Of a stretch of DNA of 5,749 bases, positions 1-5,690 are shown piece after piece. The notes under the pieces were generated by a model, which saw nothing but the letters and a program-made list of their open reading frames with translations, made no database searches and was not told the DNA's origin. The position numbers were made by a program, and so were the translations under genes. Numbering within the stretch: the stretch's first letter is position 1; each line of letters starts with the position of its first letter. The DNA is from CAZTLE01 sp964614415 (GTDB taxonomy: Bacteria > Bacteroidota > Bacteroidia > Flavobacteriales > Flavobacteriaceae), in assembly GCA_964614415.1 (NCBI GenBank), contig CAZTLE010000235.1, positions 1 to 5,749 on the forward strand. Direction: 5' to 3'.

Positions 1-67
1 TATGGTAGAGTATGAAGAAGACGATACCATTAAACAATTCAGAGGTCACTTCACCCTAAAACGATAG
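1..67 (+). CDS. C-terminal tail of a T9SS type-B sorting domain (gliding motility-associated CTD) protein, partial
   Basis: Only the last 21 codons and the TAG stop (65-67) of an upstream gene are inside the window, read from base 2. They encode MVEYEEDDTIKQFRGHFTLKR. The pattern of an acidic 'EYEED', then 'KQFRGHF', then a terminal 'LKR' is the characteristic end of the type-B T9SS sorting domain (gliding motility-associated C-terminal domain) found on large flavobacterial surface proteins. In that family the domain directs export across the outer membrane by the type IX secretion system. The next gene, 15 bases downstream, is a PorP/SprF-family protein, the usual partner of type-B substrates, and this strongly supports the call despite the short fragment. 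The nature of the main, probably large, part of the protein cannot be told from here. The first ATG in the fragment is an internal methionine, not a start. Confidence 0.8.
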   Translation, partial: MVEYEEDDTIKQFRGHFTLKR

Positions 68-82
68 AACTAAAACTTAACT

Positions 83-1090
83 ATGAATCTTAAACGAACC
101 TACCTACTTGCCCTAGTATTGCTATGTGCTAAGTTTGCCCTCGCTCAGGATGGGATTCCGTTATATTCAGATTATTTCGCCGATAATCTGTATGTTTTGC
201 ATCCTTCAATGGCAGGTGCTGCATCGCACAACCAAGTTCGATTGACCGCCAGACAACAGTGGTTTGATCAGAATGAGGCCCCCAACCTTCAGACATTAAG
301 TTTCAATGCGAGACTCAATGAACGCTCGGGAGTGGGTGCCATAGTATTCAATGATAAAAACGGATTTCACTCTCAAACAGGAGGATATTTAACCTATGCT
401 CACCACTTGATGTTTTCCAGAAGCGAAGCGGATCTTAATCAGCTTTCCTTTGGATTGAGCGTTGGATTGATTCAATCGCGTTTGGATGAAACACAGTTCG
501 ACCCCAACGATTTTGATCCTATTATTGCAGGGATCGTTCAGAGTAGCTCCTATTTCAATGTAGATGCCGGGGTGTCGTACAATTTCCTGAATTTCTCGGG
601 GCACTTTACGATCAAGAACCTGATCTTTCAGAATCGAAATATTTTCACCGAAAACTTTGAACCCAATAACCAGAGAAGATATTTGTTCTCGGCTGCCTAT
701 GCCATCAACGGGGGTGCATATTCCCTTTGGGCTTTCGAACCTTCGTTCCTCTTTCAATGGGTGGAAAGAACAGGAGAGCAGGCCATTGATGTGAACTTTA
801 AGGCGTATCGGGAAATGGATTTTGGCAGCCTTTGGGGAGGTGTTTCTTATCGTAGAAGCTTTGACGGTGCGGAGTTTCTTGACGGCTCTGAGATCGACGA
901 CCAGAAACTACAGCTTATCTCTCCTATCGTAGGGGTAAACTATAAGAAATTTATGTTCGCCTATACCTATTCATACCAGGTGGGAACCATTCGTTTCCAA
1001 AGCGGCGGATTTCATCAGATAACATTGGGATACGAATTCCTCGGAAATCGTCCTGAACCTTATAATTGTGATTGCCCGGCAATTAACTAA
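83..1090 (+). CDS. PorP/SprF family type IX secretion system membrane protein
   Basis: This complete 335-residue gene encodes an outer-membrane protein of the PorP/SprF family. The N-terminus is a clear Sec signal peptide: a basic start, a Leu-rich core at about 7-17, and a likely cleavage after A21 in 'FALA-Q'. The mature start 'DGIPLYSDYFADNLYVLHPSMAG' zone (about 23-45) is the family hallmark, with the conserved 'HPSMAG' turn at 40-45. The rest is alternating aromatic and polar residues typical of a beta barrel, with strands such as 'SGVGAIVFND' (82-91) and a final 'ITLGYEF' strand (313-319). It ends in a 'CDCPAIN' tail, a common ending in this family. Family members such as SprF are needed for secretion or attachment of a partner surface protein, and PorP is a T9SS component. 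The gene starts 15 bases after a type-B sorting-domain gene, so they are probably co-transcribed and functionally paired. The start has A-rich upstream sequence and no good Shine-Dalgarno site, usual for Bacteroidota. A hairpin terminator follows the TAA stop by one base. A specific name such as sprF is not assigned because many paralogues exist. Confidence 0.93.
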   Translation: MNLKRTYLLALVLLCAKFALAQDGIPLYSDYFADNLYVLHPSMAGAASHNQVRLTARQQWFDQNEAPNLQTLSFNARLNERSGVGAIVFNDKNGFHSQTGGYLTYAHHLMFSRSEADLNQLSFGLSVGLIQSRLDETQFDPNDFDPIIAGIVQSSSYFNVDAGVSYNFLNFSGHFTIKNLIFQNRNIFTENFEPNNQRRYLFSAAYAINGGAYSLWAFEPSFLFQWVERTGEQAIDVNFKAYREMDFGSLWGGVSYRRSFDGAEFLDGSEIDDQKLQLISPIVGVNYKKFMFAYTYSYQVGTIRFQSGGFHQITLGYEFLGNRPEPYNCDCPAIN

Positions 1091-1091
1091 C

Positions 1092-1118
1092 AAAAAAGCC
1101 CCGATCGGGGCTTTTTTT
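1092..1118. terminator. Bidirectional intrinsic terminator between converging genes
   Basis: Six A residues (1092-1097) are followed by the self-complementary GCCCC-GATC-GGGGC (1098-1111) and then seven T residues (1112-1118). The GC stem is extended by A-U pairs, and each strand presents a U tract after the hairpin, so the element can end transcription in both directions. It begins one base after the stop of the PorP/SprF gene and overlaps the stop codon of the minus-strand vWA gene (1117-1119). It therefore very likely serves both converging units. Confidence 0.93.
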
Positions 1119-2274
1119 AGTTCCAGGTGTACTCCTTTTTTTCTGCCTGTTTCCGTAGTGCTTTTATCATTGCACTCTCCAGGCCGTTAGATTCGGTTTT
1201 CTTTTTATCGGCGATAAACTTTCGACGTTTTTCATTGAGTTTGGCAATCTCATTCTGAATACGCTCGCGTTCTCCCCGTTTTAGCTTCACATACTGTTTC
1301 AGCTCGCCTTTGGATTTTCCCTGAAGTTCACCGGGAAGATCTTCGTCCTTGATATCGTCATAGCTAAAGCCTTCCTCAGCTTCTGCGTCTATAAGATCCC
1401 AGGTGCTATTCTTATACAGATGTGATCCCTTGGTCACTGTACGGCTCACTGCATTGGCCTTGCTGTATTCTTCCGCATTTGAGTCCTGCTCCATTTGTAC
1501 GGCCATTTTCTTTCTTCCGTTACGTCCGTAAGGAACATAGGTGCCGTTGAGTTGAATATTCAACTGTAAGATCTGATCGTCATAAGGAGATGCCACATGA
1601 ACGGTTTGCCGGTTATGGTTAATGGCCATATAATCCCCATACGTAAGGTCAGCACCATCCTTCCAGTACGTAGAGATGCCATGCTTGTAATCTCCACAGA
1701 AGATGGTGTTTACGACCACATCCTTCTCCTTGGCTTGCGCCGCGGCATCTTTGTAGTTGATCTTACCCTGCGTAAACGGTTCGTTTCCTGCGATGAAGAT
1801 CATCTTGAGATCATCGGCATCATTGCCCCAATCCAGCTGGTCCAGGGAAGCGCTGATCACCGTTCCGCAGTACTCACTACCTCCATTTGTGGTGAGTGAG
1901 AACAGTTCCTTGGAAACGTCATCCAGATCATTTGTAAATGCAAGGATCTTTCTAAGGTATCCGTCTTTTGAATTCAGATTGTCGTTTCCGTATTCGTAAA
2001 GCGCAATCTCCAGGTTTGGACGTTGTCCGCGACACTTGGCGTATGAGAGCTCGTTTACGATCTCCCACAATTGAGCTTTTGCCTGATCTATAAGGCCATC
2101 CATACTGTTACTGGTGTCCAGCAGCAGTGCAACACGGATATAGTGTTTGTTATGTGGAGCAGGGGCCTCGATATTATCTTTTTCGGTGTAGGCCACCTCT
2201 TTCTTGACTTCAGCACGACAGGATATTGCCGCGATCAAAGTGCAAGTCAATGCTATGGTTCTAAGGGTTTTCAT
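1117..2274 (-). CDS. vWA domain-containing lipoprotein
   Basis: This complete 385-residue gene encodes an exported von Willebrand factor A protein. The N-terminus is a lipoprotein signal with a hydrophobic stretch (7-17) and a relaxed Bacteroidota lipobox 'AISC', so C19 is the probable lipidated residue. After a short linker the vWA domain begins with beta strand 'IRVALLLDTSNSM' (46-58). D53, S55 and S57 form the DxSxS part of the metal-ion-dependent adhesion site (MIDAS), and T128 or T129 may supply the second MIDAS loop. The third loop reads 'IAGNEP' (161-166) in place of the more usual Asp-containing motif. The conserved 'LNGTYVPYG' (242-250) and 'WDLIDA' (292-297) segments, the 'EDLPGEL' motif (311-317) and a highly charged coiled-coil region (about 331-360) follow, and I associate these with one widespread exported vWA family of unknown role. 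vWA domains generally mediate metal-dependent protein binding. The gene lies 44 bases downstream of an ARPP-1-family gene on the same strand, so the two are probably one operon. The start is preceded by A-rich sequence. Function beyond a likely envelope interaction role is not known. Confidence 0.88.
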   Translation of the reverse strand: MKTLRTIALTCTLIAAISCRAEVKKEVAYTEKDNIEAPAPHNKHYIRVALLLDTSNSMDGLIDQAKAQLWEIVNELSYAKCRGQRPNLEIALYEYGNDNLNSKDGYLRKILAFTNDLDDVSKELFSLTTNGGSEYCGTVISASLDQLDWGNDADDLKMIFIAGNEPFTQGKINYKDAAAQAKEKDVVVNTIFCGDYKHGISTYWKDGADLTYGDYMAINHNRQTVHVASPYDDQILQLNIQLNGTYVPYGRNGRKKMAVQMEQDSNAEEYSKANAVSRTVTKGSHLYKNSTWDLIDAEAEEGFSYDDIKDEDLPGELQGKSKGELKQYVKLKRGERERIQNEIAKLNEKRRKFIADKKKTESNGLESAMIKALRKQAEKKEYTWN

Positions 2275-2318
2275 AATTCTTGTTTTATTTTCTGAGTTTG
2301 ATGAATTTGTTTGGGATA

Positions 2319-3257
2319 TTAAAACTTGGATACGTGCAGCTTTTTGCCTTTGTGCTTAAAAACGGCACCTTTACCTTCCAGCTTCTTCTCTTGATCTGCT
2401 TCATTGGCAAGGAACTGATCCAGGTATTTTTGAACCTTGGTTGGGGTGATGGTCACTTTGTCTCCGTCGGTAATAGCCTCGGTGACATAGGCATGAATGA
2501 GATTGTCATAGGCATTTACAAATAGCTCATGCGTAGCGAAAATATCACAACCTATGATCCGGTCCTCTGTAACGGCAACTACTCCAACAATTGTGGGATC
2601 ATTGCGCCAGGCACCCGAAAAATGCTTGAGGTATTTCTCGATCTCCTTGTTGTATTCTTCTGAGTTTTCCAGTTCGGTATAAGCGCCGGTATCACTTTTG
2701 GCACCATAAGCGGTCACCACTTCTTCGACTTCTTCCCATACGGCCGATTGGTTCTTGTTGATCACGGCCTGTTTCCGGATGCTGTTGCTCGAAACATTCA
2801 TATAACCGGTAAACCGACTGCCCGAACTCTTTTGCGACCAACGTCCCTGTTCCACACAGAAGGCCGCCAGATTCTTACTTTCGCCGGGGGCCAATACAAT
2901 GTCCTGACCTATGATCCGGTCCTGCTTGCCTCCTTTAACGACCTCTCCGGCCATGATATATATAGGATCTTTGGAAACATTCTTAGCGTATAGGGTATTT
3001 ACAGTGCCCGATTCGCTTACTTCGGTGATTTTTACTTTCTTTCCTTTAATGGCTTTTTCCAGGTTGTTGTAGGATCCAACATCCTTTAGTTCACTTCGGA
3101 ACGTTTCATTGGCTCGAATAGGATACACCCGAAGTTTGTCCAGTGTGTATTTCGTAACTACTCTGGCGTCTTGTTCCAATGCCAGGTTTTCAGAATTGAA
3201 TTGTGCCGGGGCTATAAGTGATACAAGTCCGAAGCACAGGGTTAGTAATAGTCTCAT
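2319..3257 (-). CDS. Exported ARPP-1 family domain protein of unknown function
   Basis: This complete 312-residue gene encodes a protein I recognise from memory as the ARPP-1 domain family (ARG and Rhodanese-Phosphatase-superfamily-associated Protein). A Sec signal peptide (1-19, cleavage near 'APA-Q') makes it exported. No lipobox Cys follows, so a soluble periplasmic protein is likely. The family-like blocks appear in the expected order: 'LRVYPI' (42-47), 'ITEVSESGTVNTL' (77-89), 'GEVVKGGKQDRIIGQDIVL' (104-122), 'CVEQGRW' (134-140), 'SAVWEEV' (171-177), and a C-terminal 'GVVAVTEDRIIGCDIF' zone (225-240). The C-terminus after about 286 is a short basic tail. No catalytic motif is evident and the biochemical role is unknown. 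'DRIIGxDI' occurs twice, at 113-120 and 232-239. The gene is the first of an apparent two-gene unit with the vWA lipoprotein and is divergent from the sensor kinase. The ATG start is supported by the signal peptide position. An upstream ATG at 3265-3267 (minus strand) is followed at once by TAA. Confidence 0.82.
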   Translation of the reverse strand: MRLLLTLCFGLVSLIAPAQFNSENLALEQDARVVTKYTLDKLRVYPIRANETFRSELKDVGSYNNLEKAIKGKKVKITEVSESGTVNTLYAKNVSKDPIYIMAGEVVKGGKQDRIIGQDIVLAPGESKNLAAFCVEQGRWSQKSSGSRFTGYMNVSSNSIRKQAVINKNQSAVWEEVEEVVTAYGAKSDTGAYTELENSEEYNKEIEKYLKHFSGAWRNDPTIVGVVAVTEDRIIGCDIFATHELFVNAYDNLIHAYVTEAITDGDKVTITPTKVQKYLDQFLANEADQEKKLEGKGAVFKHKGKKLHVSKF

Positions 3258-3273
3258 TGCTTACATTTTGGCA

Positions 3274-3281
3274 TAAAAGTA
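3274..3281 (-). promoter_or_regulatory. Possible -7 promoter element for the ARPP-1/vWA unit
   Basis: On the minus strand this reads TACTTTTA, a seven-of-eight (consensus-position) resemblance to the Bacteroidota -7 consensus TAnnTTTG, failing only at the last base. It lies 16 bases before the ATG of the ARPP-1 gene, a sensible distance for a short leader. No clean TTG -33 element is visible at the usual spacing, so the call is weak. Confidence 0.3.
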
Positions 3282-3310
3282 GCAGTGACTTATTTCAGAA
3301 AAAAAGCAGT

Positions 3311-3397
3311 TTGAGGGAAGAATGCCGTCTGTTTAGGGAACGAACCCCGGGAATGAGTAAACCCGTCAATTTTCGGTGTTAAATCCCGTAAACGGGA
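3311..3397. repeat. Short direct and inverted repeats in the divergent intergenic region
   Basis: This is the central part of the 197-base gap between the divergent ARPP-1 and kinase genes. TTGAGGGAAGAA (3311-3322) and TTTAGGGAACGAA (3332-3344) form an imperfect direct repeat with a 21-base period, and GGGAA recurs at 3349-3353. CCCGT occurs at 3362-3366 and 3385-3389. The second copy is part of a perfect inverted repeat TCCCGT-AA-ACGGGA (3384-3397). Repeats spaced about two helical turns apart are the usual layout of dimeric regulator sites, including those of LytTR regulators, but no known consensus is matched. It may be an operator region or chance. Confidence 0.35.
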
Positions 3398-3430
3398 GGA
3401 TGGTCATTTTACAGACTGGGACAAAATGGG

Positions 3431-3438
3431 TAAGTTTA
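3431..3438 (+). promoter_or_regulatory. Possible -7 promoter element for the sensor kinase gene
   Basis: TAAGTTTA resembles the Bacteroidota -7 consensus TAnnTTTG except for its last base. It ends 16 bases before the kinase ATG. A TTA (3409-3411) lies 19 bases upstream, in place of the expected TTG -33 element. The match is weak and transcription could start elsewhere in the intergenic region. Confidence 0.22.
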
Positions 3439-3454
3439 CCGAAGTGAAAGGATA

Positions 3455-5689
3455 ATGAAAACGATTGGTTTATACATATTAACTGCTTTGTTGTTTGTGA
3501 CCCCTGTGCTACAGGCACAAAACAATGAGGGTATAAGACGCAGCCGAACTCAGGAGAGCACCCCCAAGTTCATCTTGAGGGGAGAGGTTATTGATGCTGA
3601 GAATGATACTCCCATTGGACGTGTGAACGTAGAGATCGATGGTGGCGATTATACAACCACCAATAAATCGGGGGAGTTTATGATTGACGCCCGCCTGGGG
3701 GATCAGCTGACCATAAGAAGCGATGATTTTGAAACCGTGTATCTCACCGTAACCAGTCAGGAGCGTATTACCGTTCGTGTTGAGAAAGCACCCGGGCAAT
3801 CAATGGTGCTGGAAGAAATGGTTACTGCGGCAAAGCGAAATAAAGCGAAAGATGTAGATCTGTTTCAGGTGAATATAGATTCTGCAAGGTTCTACCTTCG
3901 GACAGATGCCAAACGCAGTATTGAGTTTGTGACCCTGGCACTGGAGTCGACCGGTAAGTCGGCTTCCAGGGCTCAAAACAGTCTGGCACAGGAGACCCTG
4001 GGGGATATCAATATGCATTGGGAGCAATACGACCTCGCGATTGGAAACTACAAACGCAGCATTTCGGAACAAAGTACTGCTGATAGGCGACTTAAGCTTG
4101 CCTCGGCGTATATGCTCAATAAGAACTATCAGGAAAGTATTACAACCTACACCGAGCTGCTTGAAGGCCGTCTTACGAACTACCAGCAGGTTGAGGCCTA
4201 TGAAGGGCTTGGGGATGTCTATAAAGCCATTAACGACCCTGTAAACAGTGTGGCGAACTACCAAAAGGGACTGGATATAGCTAATCGCAGAAAGATCGTT
4301 CCGAAGATCACGGATCTGAATTCCAAGATTGGAAGTGCGTATGCCCAGGGAGGAGCCGCTGAAGAGGCGGAAGGATATTTCCTGAATTCACTTAATCTGG
4401 CCAACGAAGAGAACAAGAAGCGGGCCGTGACGGAGCAGAATACGGTGGCCGACTTTTACAATTTCAATCAGGATTTTGATAAGGAAATAGAACTTCGACA
4501 GGGACTACTGGATTCGCTCTCCACCTTTGGTGATTCCGAATTGGAGGACGATCTGGACAGTCCGCTAACACCCCAGCGGCAGAATTATAAGATCGCCAAT
4601 GCTTTTGTAGCCCAGAACAGATACGAAGAAGCCATCCCATACCTTGAAAAGAGTATCGAAGAAGCCGATGAAAGCGAGGACCTCGTGGTTCAGAAAGACG
4701 CCACGCGAAAGCTGTCGGAGATCTACCGGGACCTGGGAGATTTCGGTAAGGCGGCCGAGAGTTATGAGCAATACATCGATATTTTCAATGACCTCTACGT
4801 TCAGAAAGAGCAGGAATTGTCTCAGGCGGCACGTTTCAGCAAGGAAATAGCCCTTACCCAAAGCCGTATCGCCAGTTTGGAGAACGAACGGGATATCAAC
4901 GAAAGCCGGTATCAACTGGCGTTTCAGAATCAAGAACTTATCGAGAAGAACAACCGGGTGCAAAAATGGATCATCGGATCACTAATTCTAATCGCGATCC
5001 TGCTGATGTATACGGCTTATTCGCAATTCCGCAGAGGGAAGCAACAGAAATTCGCAAACGATGTGCTGGCGCTGAAATCACTGCGCACCCAAATGAATCC
5101 GCATTTCATTTTTAACGCCTTGAATTCGGTTAATAGTTTTATCGCCAGTAATGATGAACGGGCGGCCAACAAATACTTAAGTGAGTTTTCGCAGCTTATG
5201 AGAGCCGTGTTGGAGAATAGCGAAGAGGATTTCATTCCGCTTGCCAAGGAAATAGAGTTGTTGGAATTGTATGTAAAACTGGAGCATTTCAGATTTCAGG
5301 ACAAGTTCGATTATACGGTTACCATAGATGAGAATTTGAGAGTGGAGGAGTTCGTAATCCCACCAATGCTGCTGCAACCCTATGTGGAGAACGCGGTATG
5401 GCACGGATTGCGATACAAAGAGGAGAAAGGTCTGCTGGGTATCACATTCGAACAGAAAGATACTGAAACGGTTACCATTACCATTGAGGATAACGGGATT
5501 GGACGGAAGCGTTCCAAAGCACTGAAGACAGATCATCAGAAGAAGCAAAAGTCCAAGGGCATGGGGAATATTCAGAAACGAATTTCCATACTCAACACCA
5601 TGTATAAGGACAAAGTGGACGTTACCGTCAAGGACGTAGCGAGCAATGGAGAAGGGACGAGAGTAGTGCTTACTTTGAAGAAGGACTGA
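3455..5689 (+). CDS. TPR-containing LytS-type sensor histidine kinase with N-terminal carboxypeptidase-regulatory-like domain
   Basis: This complete 744-residue gene encodes a membrane sensor kinase. Domains in order are: a Sec signal peptide (1-22, ending 'LQAQ'); a CarboxypepD_reg-like beta-sandwich domain (about 39-110, 'LRGEVIDAENDTPIGRVNV' with the typical 'TTTNKSGEF'); a helical TPR array (about 175-450, with clear units near 180-206, 246-279, 286-319, 380-405 and 416-446); a coiled coil (about 450-502); one transmembrane helix (about 505-524); and a His_kinase/HATPase core. The phosphoacceptor is H550 in 'QMNPHFIFNALNSV'. The ATP-binding N box is 'QPYVENAVWHG' (641-651, N646), followed by 'DNGIG' (679-683) and 'KGMGN' (701-705), so the kinase looks active. 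Topology implies a periplasmic sensor region of about 480 residues and a cytoplasmic kinase. Kinases of the LytS/YehU type normally phosphorylate LytTR-family response regulators; such a partner might be encoded just past the right edge. The ligand is unknown. The start is fixed by the signal peptide. AAGGA lies only two bases before the ATG, so it is not a well-spaced Shine-Dalgarno site. Confidence 0.93.
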   Translation: MKTIGLYILTALLFVTPVLQAQNNEGIRRSRTQESTPKFILRGEVIDAENDTPIGRVNVEIDGGDYTTTNKSGEFMIDARLGDQLTIRSDDFETVYLTVTSQERITVRVEKAPGQSMVLEEMVTAAKRNKAKDVDLFQVNIDSARFYLRTDAKRSIEFVTLALESTGKSASRAQNSLAQETLGDINMHWEQYDLAIGNYKRSISEQSTADRRLKLASAYMLNKNYQESITTYTELLEGRLTNYQQVEAYEGLGDVYKAINDPVNSVANYQKGLDIANRRKIVPKITDLNSKIGSAYAQGGAAEEAEGYFLNSLNLANEENKKRAVTEQNTVADFYNFNQDFDKEIELRQGLLDSLSTFGDSELEDDLDSPLTPQRQNYKIANAFVAQNRYEEAIPYLEKSIEEADESEDLVVQKDATRKLSEIYRDLGDFGKAAESYEQYIDIFNDLYVQKEQELSQAARFSKEIALTQSRIASLENERDINESRYQLAFQNQELIEKNNRVQKWIIGSLILIAILLMYTAYSQFRRGKQQKFANDVLALKSLRTQMNPHFIFNALNSVNSFIASNDERAANKYLSEFSQLMRAVLENSEEDFIPLAKEIELLELYVKLEHFRFQDKFDYTVTIDENLRVEEFVIPPMLLQPYVENAVWHGLRYKEEKGLLGITFEQKDTETVTITIEDNGIGRKRSKALKTDHQKKQKSKGMGNIQKRISILNTMYKDKVDVTVKDVASNGEGTRVVLTLKKD

Positions 5690-5690
5690 T

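Noticed and set aside
389..757. 122-codon open frame on the minus strand within the PorP/SprF gene
   Set aside because: It lies wholly antisense to a well-supported gene, has no recognisable domain or signal, and its composition looks like a by-product of the opposite strand's codons.
1597..1899. 100-codon plus-strand open frame inside the vWA gene
   Set aside because: It is antisense to the conserved vWA domain and has no recognisable features of its own.
3800..4264. 154-codon open frame on the minus strand inside the kinase gene
   Set aside because: Fully antisense to the TPR region of a convincing gene, with no family resemblance and no plausible start context.
4565..4963. 132-codon open frame on the minus strand inside the kinase gene
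   Set aside because: Antisense shadow of the TPR and coiled-coil region. The hydrophobic residues come from reading Glu- and Lys-rich codons in reverse, and no conserved motif is visible.
5177..5548. 123-codon open frame on the minus strand over the kinase catalytic core
   Set aside because: The plus strand here encodes intact N, G1 and region-2 kinase motifs, so the antisense frame is a shadow.
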